Source of the DNA: Rhodocollybia butyracea
Taxonomy: Eukaryota; Basidiomycota; Agaricomycetes; Agaricales; Omphalotaceae
Assembly (NCBI GenBank): GCA_015501585.1
Contig: JADNRY010000094.1
Span: forward strand, 149,035 to 213,034
Direction of reading: 5' to 3'
DNA: 64,000 bases
Part shown: positions 11,777-23,200 of the stretch, piece by piece
How positions within the stretch are numbered: position 1 is the first letter of the stretch
Layout: every line of letters starts with the position of its first letter
Program-made: the position numbers and the translations under genes
The notes under the pieces: model-generated
Seen by the model: only the letters and a program-made list of their open reading frames with translations
Database searches by the model: none
What the model was told of the DNA's origin: nothing

Positions 11777-13109
11777 ATGCACTTTGCAGTTCTTTCCGTT
11801 ACTACACTTATAGTTAGCTCTATACTTGCTGTATGCCCTCTGCCTATGAATCCAGAACCGGCTAGGTTTTCAAGCCAACTGGAGCTACCGCCTGTAAGTG
11901 TTTGCTACTGTGTAACTGTACTATATCTAATACTTACAGGTTACCAGAATGATAACATAGTCACTCTGACCTTCCTTGATGTCATAACAGGTAAAGTCAA
12001 GAGTGGCACGCTGGGTCTGAAATATGGGAGTAAGGCGGAATTGAAATTCAGGAATGCGGTCAAAAACACCTTACATATGCCAAAGGGCGTACAGTTTAAA
12101 TACCTGGGCTCGGACGAATTGTATGAGTGGGAGGAAGGCTTTTTCTATTTCGAATTACGGTGGAAACGCTGTCAGCCATGTTTCGGGTGGATAAAAGAAA
12201 GTGGTGAGTACCTGCTCCCAGATCTAGCTTTAACTGTCTTTCTCATATACGCTTTGGTAGCTTCCGTTCGTCCCAACGATAACTATGTCGTTCGAAATCA
12301 AAAAAATTATTATATTGGCATTAGCAAGGGCATGCCAGGCCCGAACCAGTTTAAAGACGTGGGTGGTTGCATTGGGGTCAATCCACCAAGAGCCCGCGAA
12401 CGAGGGCGGGCACAAGAAGAATGGGTTACCTTAAGGGATAAGGCACGCTTGATCTTTACAAGAGGCTTTCAGAGGCCACTGCCGCCAATGCGACTACTGC
12501 CACCTGTAAGTGTTTGCTCTTGGGTAATCATATTACTACCGATGCTCATATATTGCCAGGGGAGACCAATCCTGACCTTCATTAATGGTCGAACAGGTCA
12601 ACCCAAGTCACTCGAACCAACTCAATTCAGACCATCACAGGTTCGATCTGCCATCACTAGAACGATTTCTGCAGTCTTGGGGGTAGACGAACAAATCCAT
12701 TACATCGGTCTATGGGATCCTCAAGGGAAACGGCGTTGGCTTTATTTCACACTGATTGGAGGGCCCGACTGTACTATTATTAAACCATGTTTTGGGTGGC
12801 TGGCGAAAGGCGGTGAGCACTTGCTTTTGGATCCAGTATTACTTGTGTTCATCATATATGGTTTGGTGCTTAGGTAATGTACCTCTTGACAGGCCCTACC
12901 AGTTTCCTCAAGGGTTTGACCAAACATATCTGGCCATTAGCTTTGGCAGGCCAGGTGACGTGTTTATAGCCTTTAAGGCGTATCCTCTTTTAAGGGACGG
13001 GACGGCAACTGTAGTTCCATCGAGTTCCGGATGGCCGTGGATTGCGAAGGAGTTTGCTGATCATTTCGGGACGGACATTGATCCTGACTTGGTTATTCAG
13101 TCCAGGTAA
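11777..13109 (+). CDS. Secreted two-repeat CFGW protein, copy B
   Basis: Tandem paralogue of the gene at 8797. Five exons (11777-11893, 11948-12203, 12261-12505, 12560-12812, 12874-13109) encode 368 residues. A signal peptide (MHFAVLSVTTLIVSSILA) is followed by two repeats, with QPCFGW and KPCFGW marking the first-half ends, and YYIGISKGMPG and TYLAISFGRPG the second halves. Introns fall at the same four positions and phases as in copy A. Intron 2 (12204-12260, 57 bases) has no stop and is a multiple of three, so the unspliced frame also stays open; the conserved position and phase argue that it is an intron. Both genes are complete, so both are probably functional. Substrate and role unknown. 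Confidence 0.8.
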
Positions 13110-13532
13110 ATCTTATGCTTTCAGTGAGGGTTGCAGAAGGGGTTGCGAGGCTGGAAGGTATACAAATGTTAATAATTATGCCATAGTCGTTCTCATTATC
13201 ATTGTACATCCTCCTTATTTACACAATCCAGCACAAACAAACTGCCAAAAAAACCACTTAAGATTCTGACTGTCACACCGCATAAATTTCCACTTCAGCC
13301 TGACCAAAGTAGGCTGCGAAATACAACCTTTCATCAGCTTGCTGAAAGATGTTCTTTCAATGCCAGATCATCCAATCAAAACTGAATGAAAGGACATAAT
13401 TCGAGCCGTCTTCGAAACATAATTTCGCGGCCTACTTCAGCTTGACTGAAGTAGAACAATAAGTGTGGTGCTTGAAGCTTGCAGAGTCGTGGGACGTCTG
13501 ACGTTTAGCGTTTACCAATGTCTCAGTTCTTG
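13110..13532. other. Intergenic, short palindrome
   Basis: No gene supported. It contains the short inverted motif CTACTTCAGCTTGACTGAAG around 13432-13452, and similar 'GCCTGACCAAAGTAGGCTGC' text upstream. The left edge of a segmental duplication begins near 13533. Confidence 0.4.
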
Positions 13533-13593
13533 GTTGCACTTGAACTATTTCCCTCACAAGCAATCGTTCTCGCTGACATATTCTGAGCATACA

Positions 13594-14837
13594 ATGTCCT
13601 CTCCGAGTCAACAACCCCAGCCAACCGTTAATCAAGAAACCAACCCGCAAATGTTTGCTTCCTGTCGTGTCCAATCCTTTTCATCCCATACTCATTCTAT
13701 ACCGCGTACTCTGAACAAATAGGTCTCTCTTCGAACTCAAGCGCTTAAAGTGCTACAAAAGGTGAGCTAGTACAACCCTATGATTCCAGTCTTGACTCAC
13801 TGGCAATCTCATTTTTCAACCCCCCTATTTCGCCCCTATATTTCAAACCGCTGAAACCCTCTTCTGCTTTCGCTTTCCAGCGAAGAACCCCTCCACATCC
13901 TTATCCAAACCACTGACTCATGAGAGGACCTAGAAAAAGCTCCGGGACGTCCAACGTTCAGTCCGGTACGCTAGTTATCCTACTCTTGTTAACCAAGTTT
14001 CTTGCTCACTCCCTTTTGACTCTGTTTTAATATCTATATAGCATAGGACTGGACTCCGCCAAGAACGAAGCGATTGTGAAATATATGCCTGGCAGGCCAC
14101 ATGCGATGGCGTTTGCGGAGCTCACAGGAACGATTATCGGGGACTTGATGATTGCTAATGGGGAGGGGTTGAGTAGGTCTATTGTTACTTGGGGTGCCGC
14201 TGGCGGGTATTTCGTGTACGAGTCTCCTTTTTAAAGTAGGAGCCTGCTTCGGTGGGCTGAATTATCCAATTTTGTTATAGGTGTGGAATTGACTTCGCAG
14301 CGGTGTAAACAGCCTGATGCTTCGTTCTATAGTAGGCATAGAGGTCTGGGTCCTAGAGCGAAACCGACTGTGGTTTTTGAAGGCGGGTTCCTGAGATGTA
14401 TGGGATGCTTAAGATGGATATGGAGTGGTGGCTTGAAAATGGAGATGTGAGTTTCCGTTCGTTCCCATCTAAACTGCGATTTCTTAATTGATTGACTGTT
14501 TGGACGATAGGTGAATCTTGTTATACTCGTTGTTATCCAGAGAAAACAGCCTCAAATGGTAAGCGTTGAGTTGTGAGAAGCGCCGCCTCGAGCGGAGAAC
14601 GAAGACGAGAACGTGGATGCAAATAGTAGCCAAGCCACTCGGAAACGACTCCAGGCCGTACAAAGGGGCCAAAGAGTTGACTATTACCGTCCCATCCCCG
14701 GGTCTGGGGTTGCTGAATCGCAAAACGTAGAGCCGTTGCATATCCGGTATACGGATTTCGACATTGCTGGTCTTCAGGGGGAGCTGGTTCTCCCGATGGA
14801 GGCGTCGACGGAGGCTATGTGGTGGTCTATGGAATAA
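13594..14837 (+). pseudogene. Broken companion gene, copy 1
   Basis: Unrecognised family. The start MSSPSQ is shared with the copy at 30279. A block beginning EEPLHILIQ runs into an in-frame TGA near 13920, where the other copy has TGG (Trp). Further on, DSAKNEAIVKYMPGRPHAMAFAEL (14053-14220) is open here but deleted in the other copy. The end reads IRYTDFDIAGLQGELV...WWSME and a stop. The nonsense codon and lack of a continuous splice model suggest a pseudogene. It always lies next to the minus-strand membrane-protein gene copy. Confidence 0.5.
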
Positions 14838-15076
14838 TGAAATATGTACTTGTTCAGGACTTCGTTTACATGCGCGCGGATGAGGCAGATTTTAGGATGG
14901 GATCAGTCGTGGGCGTACATATCTAGTCATCGACAGGCGTTTAATGTATCAATTATACATCGGCGAAAGCTAAGCTACACTAGGGCAATCCAAATAAAAC
15001 ATCAAAAGTAAAATATAGAGTACTCTGACAAACGAACAAACGGTGGTAGTGACATGGAGAGAACAACCACTTTGGA

Positions 15077-16004
15077 TCATTTTCGAAAGCCTGATGTGAA
15101 TTGGGGCAGTTCCATCTTGGTATCAACGACTTTTGGTGGGATAAGCCCTGGGATAGCGTATATCACAGCGCAGAGCCACTCGGGAAGAGCGATGAGAGGG
15201 TACCAGAAATGTTCGTTGTTGGTTTTAGCGAGGTCGTTGATAGTGGCGACTGAGAATATTTCATGGATGAGCAACAGAACCATGATGACACCGAATAGGA
15301 GCAAGATGTGATGCGCACATAGGCCAGATGATTGAGAGTTTTCTAGAGGGTCTTTATCTGAATGAAGAGTTAGATCTGAGGAATATGGAGGAAGGAAAGA
15401 GGAGCCTGTGTACTTTGATGTTCAGCTCTGATGAGAACCAGGGTTTGTAACCCTGGGAAGATAGTGAGGACCAAGAATATGATTGCACTGGCTTTGCGCA
15501 AATCGATTCCAGTGCTGCTTGTTGGGTTCGAGGAAGTGATGTCAATACCAGCGATACCCAAAGCCACAGGGATTATGAGGGCAATACAGATAAGACGGTG
15601 GTTTTGAGCGAAGCATAGGATGTTACTGATGATGGGGATAGGACGGTCAATGTTGTCGCATAGTTCGAGTCGGTCCACGACGAGTGTATACACAGAATAT
15701 AGCAGGCCAAAGAAACCAACTGAGAACAGGACTTCTGCAGCAATGAAGACACCCTCGTTTTCTCCAACACTTGTGTGTGACTCCTATTGATACAGCGGCA
15801 GAATGAACACTGTAACTCGAACAAGATATATGTTACTATTAGAGTTAGAACTGGCTTCAAAAGCAGCCAGCATACTGAGACAGAACAAATTCATTGTCAG
15901 TAATCAACACTCTTTGTTGTTCATGTATAATCTTGAACAAAGAGGGCTGCAGCTGGGATAGACTCCCAGCCGAAGAGTTCAAGAAAGTCGACTGCGAAAG
16001 TCAT
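15077..16004 (-). pseudogene. Membrane-protein gene copy 1, broken
   Basis: Paralogue of the intact genes at 31329 and 34550. Compared with them it has: a deletion of about 36 bases in exon 1 that removes part of the first helix; altered bases near the intron 1 donor side; CTTG instead of the CTAG acceptor of intron 1; a one-base loss and then a two-base gain in early exon 2. Exon 3 (IREIFSVATIND...PGLIPPK equivalent) stays open to a normal stop at 15077. It also lacks the TATA box present upstream of the intact copies. Four or more independent lesions make this a confident pseudogene. Confidence 0.85.
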
Positions 16005-16399
16005 CTAGTAGTAGTGAAAGGGGAAGAGAAACAAAGACGAAATGTTTAATTGTGTGGCGGTGTTCTCATCTTGATGGCCCAAAGATGGTTGTGCCGAGCT
16101 CCGGCTGCACCAGATCTTCAACCGTAGGTACGTAAAGCGGAAAGCGAGCTCCCATAAAACGATGACAGGGTGTACTAGTCATTCTTACGGTGAATCAGCA
16201 TGTATAAATGATGACTCAGAATTCTATCCAATTGCACTTGTCTAGCAATCCCGTACCACCACTGGCTCATAGTCAGGTCTTGAGTCAGGTACTAGTTGAA
16301 CATCATCAGGAAAAAGTCCTAAAACCCAGGCTCCCCAGAGACACCCCCCCAATCCTAGGCAACCTGAGGCGGCCTGGGATACCCAGGGCTCCCCTGGGG

Positions 16400-17034
16400 T
16401 AGAGATGTCCATGAGTCCAAGTCTCAACAAGTACTCGCAGGTAAGATCCGTGGGAAAACTCGCAAGTATGTGACTCGCGGATCCCAAGACCCGTTTCCCA
16501 CGGGTCACCAACGGGTCACAAGTCAAGGTTTCCGAGACTTTGCAAGTACTTGTGACTTGTGCAAGGCATAGTATACATGTATTTTCAGTGCAACTTGAGT
16601 AATAATTACAACTTACATTGGTCAATAATATCATACTTACTACTATATAAGTTGTTGAGTGCTGGCACACAGATATTAGGTTGTAGACAGCTCACGGCGT
16701 TTAGGCGCTTAAATTGGCGCCTAAACACCGTGAGCTGTCTACAACTCAAAACTTAGATGTGAGTACATATTTGCTTCATAACATAGTATGAAATTGTTGT
16801 AAACAAGTTAAGTACACGGTTTTGTTAGCATTATATACTGTACAATCAATTTATGCAAGTGAGTAATGGTAAATACTTCTGTAACACTTGTTTATTAGAT
16901 GAATCACAAGTACTTGCGAGCCAGTGACCCGTTTCCCACGAGTCAGCCACGGGTCACAAGTCAGGCCTTTTAGGCTGCAAGTACTTGCGCTCCGGATCCA
17001 AGTATACTTGGATCCGGACTCGTGGACATCTCTA
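16400..17034. mobile_element. hAT-type MITE in the foldback repeat
   Basis: Terminal inverted repeats read TAGAGATGTCCATGAGTCC (left) and the complement of TAGAGATGTCCACGAGTCC (right). They are flanked by a perfect 8-base direct repeat CCCTGGGG (16392-16399 and 17035-17042), the target duplication size of hAT elements. 635 bases, no transposase. Subterminal sequence is rich in ACTTGCG/ACGGGTCAC motifs. The same TIR family occurs at 20793. Confidence 0.88.
16681..16744. repeat. Near-perfect hairpin
   Basis: Arms 16681-16708 and 16717-16744 pair over 28 bases with one mismatch and an 8-base AT-rich loop; the core is CTCACGG(C/T)GTTTAGGCGC. It sits inside the hAT MITE and may be a still smaller insertion. 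Confidence 0.85.
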
Positions 17035-17155
17035 CCCTGGGGTTGACCTGGGATGACCTGGGGGAGCCTGGGTATCCCAGGTTACCTCAGGTTGCCCAGA
17101 ATTGGGGGGGTGTCTCTGGGGAGCCTGGGCTTTAGGAACTTTTTCCTGATGCATA

Positions 17156-18514
17156 CAATGCCATACACCATAAAACCTGTCACCTGCTGAAGTACTGATC
17201 ATGACTGACCCGACTTTTTATTTTATTTTATTTAGCAATTCCCTGTTATAAGTATTACAACTGTCAAACAATTAACACCGTCACTATTAAGTACAGCACT
17301 ACTAGGGATTTAGTTTGATTTGAGTAACAATAAAGAGCGGTACATGTTGTATTTCTGTTAGGGAATATACTTCCAATATTACAACAGTACATACTCTGGG
17401 TCTTGTGGTAGATTAAACGTATTGGATATAAAATAGAACACAATATTACCATAGCACAATAGCAGAATAGAGTGAAAAGCACAATATATTCTGTTTGCCC
17501 CCTACAGCACTGAGAGAGGGGCAATTGGATGAGGTAGGATATATCTAGCTACTGCTTATATACTGGTAATGGGGGGGATAGGAAATAAGTACATGTAAGT
17601 ACATGTCAATAATGAGTGTGAAATACTAACTATGATAGTACTGATATCTTGTGATATCCAACAAGATGGCCTGGGAGAACTGGGACTGATGAGGAGCATG
17701 TGGGCCAACGCAAATAAAACTGCAAATTGAGGCAAGCAAACCCTTTAGAACTGGCTATTATTGAACAGTTAAGTTGAAAATGGATAGGGGCGCACCTAAA
17801 TCCTGTTGTAAATATCCAGCGCAGGGACTGAAGTGAGCTGTGAGGCTCAAGGGAAAGAAGAGGATTGGATACTGTAGGTACTGGAAAACCTCATATACTG
17901 TATACATTACTAAATATATCTAACAGATTTCGGTACATACTCGGAAGTACCACTAACCGCAGACCGGATGGGTAATAATTAGTAAGTACAGGCGAAGTTG
18001 TATCATATCCGATCGGCAAAATACAACAAATCCTTCCTTCCTTCAATGTCTCTGGGCTAAGTTTGCAACTACTGAATGCACATCCAGAAGGTACATTTGT
18101 GATTATAAATGCACACCAGTAACTTGGCCAAAGGAATGTTTGTGACATGGGTCTATTTTTTGATGTGGGGCTGTGTTGCGATGTGTTGCTGAACAGCTCT
18201 AATGAAATATGTAATATGTTCTGTATAAAGACCTGAAGCTCAGATTGAGTGCTTAGCATTGTGTGAGCGATAGACTTTGATCCCAATAGAAGGTGACAAC
18301 CTTATCAGAGGGATTTAAGGGGGGCACACAGACGGAGGCAGAAATGATTGCTGTATTCTAAGTACAGTACGCAATATATACAGATAAGCAATAACAAATA
18401 CAGCTAAGTATGGGGCAGCGGGTAACATGACCGGGAGGCAGCTGAGACCCGAAACAACATCTGTCAGACCGGCAGTCCAACTTCAACACATTGGAGAGAC
18501 AAAGATAACAGATT
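17156..18514. other. Intergenic, CpG-poor
   Basis: No gene supported. AT-rich, with short open frames only. It is the 3' flank of the disrupted membrane-protein gene ending at 18515. No inverted or direct terminal repeats were recognised. Confidence 0.45.
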
Positions 18515-18575
18515 CTATGAAACACTGATACTTTGGAGTTGAGCAGTTAGATGAAGTGTTTCTACAATAGGTGAG

Positions 18576-19319
18576 TGACAAGGTCATGCAACCTAGGCCG
18601 GAATGGAAGCGGAGCCGATGTAGGGCCGAAAGGCAAGATCAGAATTGTGGGAAGAATATCCGGAGTAGACTACAAGGCCGAGGAAAAGGTGGGACTTCAG
18701 TGAAGCTATTAGCAACACCCCCAACACACCACCAAGGTTGTCCCAGAAGGAGAGGAAGTAAAGTGCGAGGAATCGCCGAGATCGGACCGAGGTATAGGCG
18801 TGAGAATAGTCCGAGGTATGTCCGAGGTAGGGACCGAGCCGAGTCGGCCGGTATCGGACAGAACAGCGAGAATAAGGAACAAAGAAAGACTTAAGGAAAG
18901 CTTGGAAAAGTGTGCAATAACGGGTTTAGCTTGATTACTCGTGTAACTCGTGATTTTTGGCTGAGGAACGATAGCACAAAGTACCTAGCTTATATACAAG
19001 TGACCTAATTCTTAAATAAAGACAATAAAGTTGGACCGAGGTAATGCCAAGGCCGGAATGAGGTGGAATCAATACAAATGATAAAACAATAAGCAATAGA
19101 GTAGAAAAGGCAAGAGATGAACGTCGGCGCACTGCGGACCGCCGTGGGAAAGTAATGAGTACCGAAAGAGTCCACCGATATATCGGGCCGAAGGTATGGC
19201 CGATAAAGGCGTCGGAAATGTGAGTGCCGAAGTAGGAGTGAATTTGTGAAGTCCAAAGGTATATCGGAAGGGATAAAATAGAGAATGGAGTTTCATGATG
19301 GAAAGGCATGAACATAACA
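18576..19319. mobile_element. Solo LTR in last exon
   Basis: 744 bases beginning TGACAAGG and ending CATAACA (TG...CA), flanked by the 5-base direct repeat GTGAG at 18571-18575 and 19320-19324. It is rich in GGCCGA/CCGAGG motifs. No internal coding region, so a solo LTR left by recombination is the simplest reading. It interrupts the coding sequence of the minus-strand membrane gene. Confidence 0.85.
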
Positions 19320-20020
19320 GTGAGTTGTTTGAGTGGATTAAAATAATTATGGCAATTGGATAAAGTGCCTGAAGGGTGTCAATGACCAAGGTTCTCCTGG
19401 ACAATAAAACACAAAGCAGGCTTACTGCTGAAGCAAACCATATACTGTCTCACCAACCCCTGCAACCAAGAGAGTGGTTCAATGGTTTCCACTGTTTGTG
19501 CTGAGGGATAATATTCCTCCAATCATTGAAAACAATTGTATAGCCAGGAAAACTGCCCCAGATTCCACTAAAAAAAGTAGAATTTTTTGAGCACGACTTT
19601 TCCTCCAGACTGCCATTTCTTACATTGTTCTGTAATGGGCCCTGAGGGAATAGATGTTAAAACACAAAAAATGAGCTAATGCTAAACGGTATTACCAAGC
19701 TTTCCAGCCAATTAAAGATGTTGCAATCATGTTTACTGCCGTTGAAAAGACTATGACAACAGAGTCAATAATAGGAGCATGGTCTGCAACCGTCATCCCA
19801 AACATCTCCAAATTGTCAAAAATTAGATCTGCAATGTTGAGCCCTGTGTACAAATGGTTCATGAGCACAACAAGAATTGCAAACTGCACTAAATGCATAC
19901 CTATATTGGAAATCATAACTATTGCTAGCACAAATCGGCAAATTTTGTCCTGAGGTAATAAAACCCAGGATCTCCAGCAGATCACAAGGTCCCCAGCCAT
20001 CAGCTAAATGCCAAGTAAAT

Positions 20021-20238
20021 TATTAAACGTTGAGCAAGACTGGAGCAAAGGGAACAATGATAGATGATTAGTATTTAATGGTACAAATCCTTTTGTACAT
20101 ACCTGGAGTGAAGGGAACAACGATAGGGGCTCACTTCGGCCCAGGATGCTAAGTAATGGGAAAGTAATTTAGCTACATTAGTCCATAAGTCCATAATTTG
20201 TATAAGTTGTCAAGACTCTACCAAGTCAATCTCTAACA
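20021..20238 (-). repeat. Copia 3' LTR
   Basis: 218 bases, minus orientation TGTTAGAG...TTTAATA. It differs from the 5' LTR at only a modest number of positions by eye, for example AATGATAG against AACGATAG and TTTAATGG against TTTCATGG. Confidence 0.9.
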
Positions 20239-20275
20239 CCCCCCCCTTGACTCGCATCGAGTCTGAGCCTGCTAA

Positions 20276-23200
20276 TCCATCTCCTGTGGAGTGTCCTGTG
20301 AAGTGGTTTGGTGAGAAGATCGGCTTGATTGTCCTGGTTGGAAACGTGGATCACATTAACAAGTAGTTAAGGTCGGGGCGAGAGCAGGTTGCAAGATACA
20401 TCATGCATTTCCCTACAACCGCGGTGTAAGGAAATTTGGATGCCTTTTTTCTTTCCTCATCAGATGTGTCGGGAGAGATAGGAAATAGGCGTGTTCCTGG
20501 TACCATCAGGGTGGCAACAGCGTTGCAGTTTTTGTATCTGAACTTGCAAAGGATGGAGAGGGTATAAGCTTGTTGATCAAGCTTAAAGGTGCGGTGTTCA
20601 CAATCACATTTGATATTGCATCCCAAGTGCAACAATGGTTTGCCATTGTCGGTGATTTCATAGAGGGCCCGCAGCTGTGAGACAACAAGATCAGATTCAG
20701 TCTTTCCTGTGGAACCAATGAGCATGTCATCCACAGAAGCTGTTAAGATAGTGAGTATGTTGCCTTGTCTACAAATGTAGACACTCCAGTTTAAAGATGT
20801 CCACGAGTCCGGGTCCAGGTAAACCCAGATCCATTGCACGGGTACCTGTGGGCCTCAAGGGGCTACCTGTGACCCGCACGGATCCGCAGGTATCTTGACA
20901 CAGGTACTTGCAGGTACTTGCGGATCCCAGTGAACACAGGTACTCACAAGTTACTTGTGAGTACCTGCAAGTATTTAGTACTTACAATAATAATGAAATG
21001 GGTACTACATGCAAGGTATGAGTGTGAGACACTCAGTAGGTGCTTAATACATAGAATAGAGCACAATGTGGGTAGAGAACAGTGGTCCTTGAGTGATACA
21101 AGTCACTGAAGTTAAAGAGGGACTATATTTATCATGATTGTATAGTGTACTACAGTGCATATAGCCACTTGTAACTTGCTACATGCTAGGTGGACACATG
21201 AGCTGCTCAGACAAAGTCTAGTGCATAGAGGAGAGCATATTCCAGCCCTTATTTGAGCGAAAAAAATTTATTCTTGCCCTCCTCACAAATACTTGCAGGT
21301 ACCTGCAGGTAGCACAAATTTGCTTGGATCAATACCCGTGACCCATACGGATCCGTGGGAAACGGAAACCTGGATCCGCAGGTAGACATACCCGCGAGTA
21401 CCTGCGGATAATTCGGACTCGTGGACATCTTTACTCCAGTTGGATTCAGTCCATTTGAAGCCAATGGATTCTAGCTTCTTGTTGAGTTCCAGGTACCACT
21501 GATGACCAGCCTGTTGTAAACCATACAAACCTCTGCGGAGTCTCCAATATCCGGTACCGACAATCGAAGGTTTGTGCATGTAGATTTCTTTGTCCAGTGA
21601 TCCATTCAGGAAGGCTGTCTTGATGTTGATTTGTCGCAGTTCCATATCATTCTCAGCAATAATACCAAGCACTGTTTGAATGGATTCCCAATGAGCCATG
21701 GGAGTGAAGGTGTAGTTAAAGTCCTGGCCTGGTATCTGTGTGAAGCCTTTTGCTACAAGACAGGCTTTGAATCAAGATATTAGACCATCCCGATCTCGTT
21801 TAATCTGAAGAACCCATTTTGACCCAACAGCTTTTCAGCCAGGTGGAAGCTTCTCGATATCTTCATATACTCCTTTCGCCTTTAGCGATTCCAGTTCTTC
21901 ATATATCACCGCTAACCAGTAAGTCCAGTACATTGAAGATTTTGCCTCCTGTAGAGTTGCCGGATCTTTCGCGCTTTGGTCATCAATGGGTTCTGTGAGG
22001 GCAGAGTTCACATAATCCACTTCAGCTCTGATGAAGATTGAGCGAGGCTCGGGAATTGGCGTTGAGAGCATTCAATTTTGATCTCTGCCTGCTCGGAGCG
22101 TAGGAAGTTAAGTAGAATATCATTGTCCATAGCGTTTTGGACAGTGTAATGGGCAGGTAGGCGAGGAACTTGTTTTGGTCAGCGTTGAGCAAGTGGGACA
22201 GAGGTAGTTGTGCCGTTGAGCATTTCCACATCCTGGAGGGAAGGATTGAGATGTTTGGAGGAGCTAAGGAAAGGTCAATATGGCATGAAAGCCAACAAGA
22301 AGCACAATGTACTCCTCGACATCAACAGAATGCTCATTAGAAGAGCTAAATTCTCCACAGAGGAGGACCTGCGGAAAGGTCAGAACAGGGCATAGAAGCC
22401 AAATGAGAAGCACAATGTACTTCTCAATGTGAACAGATTGCTCATTAGAAGAGCATTGTTCTCCACAGAGGGAAGACCTGTGAAAAGGTCAATTGGTAAG
22501 GAACCAAAATGGCATGGAAGCCAAATAATTACATACTGGAGAGGAGATGGTGTGTTTGTGTCAGAGGATGGGTGCTCAAAGATGATGCGTTGGTCAGAAT
22601 CTCAGTACTGAGGTTCAAGAACCAATGGTAGGTCTTCCCACAGTGCCGTGAAGGTCAAAGGGGACTGCGGTGGGATAGGAAAACCATGGAAGACAACATC
22701 ACGTCGAGAGCAGATGGTTTTGGAACGAGGAAAATAGATGAGATATCCTTTCAAGTCCCTCAAATATCCCACAAAACCGACCTTCCTCACCTTGAGGCTG
22801 CAATTTCATCAGGCTATCTGATGTTGATATTCAAGAGGTAGTCAGGGTACCAAATGGACAAAGGTGGGAGAGATCTGGCTTTTTCTTGAACCAACCAAAA
22901 AAGGGTGTTGTTGTTGGTTGCAGTGAGGAATGAGGTACTCTGTTTTTGATATGTACTCCCGCTTGAGTAGCGAGAGGCCAAAACCAAAAAGAAAGACCAG
23001 AATCCAAGAGCATAGCTCAACACATGTATTCAATGATTTGATTTGCACGTTCAGCAACACCGTTTTGCTGGGACGCATCAGGAACAGTTTTTCATATGAG
23101 ATGCCATTCACTTTGCAGTAGTCCTTGAATTGGCCTTCTACAAGCTCACTGGTGTTGTCGACTTGAAGGAACAGGATAGGGACTCTGAAATACTTTTCAA

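Larger units (their letters stand above)
16302..17155. repeat. Large inverted repeat (foldback) split by a MITE
   Basis: The left arm (about 16302-16399) and right arm (about 17035-17155) are inverted copies sharing CATCAGGAAAAAGT, CCCAGGCTCCCCAGAGACAC and CCTGGGATACCCAGG. Without the inserted MITE the arms would almost touch, giving a hairpin of about 220 bases. No coding potential. Probably a small foldback or MITE-type element. Confidence 0.75.

Noticed and set aside
12230..12927. Minus-strand open frames over CFGW copy B
   Set aside because: Antisense of a gene with a signal peptide, conserved introns and a paralogue in the same orientation.
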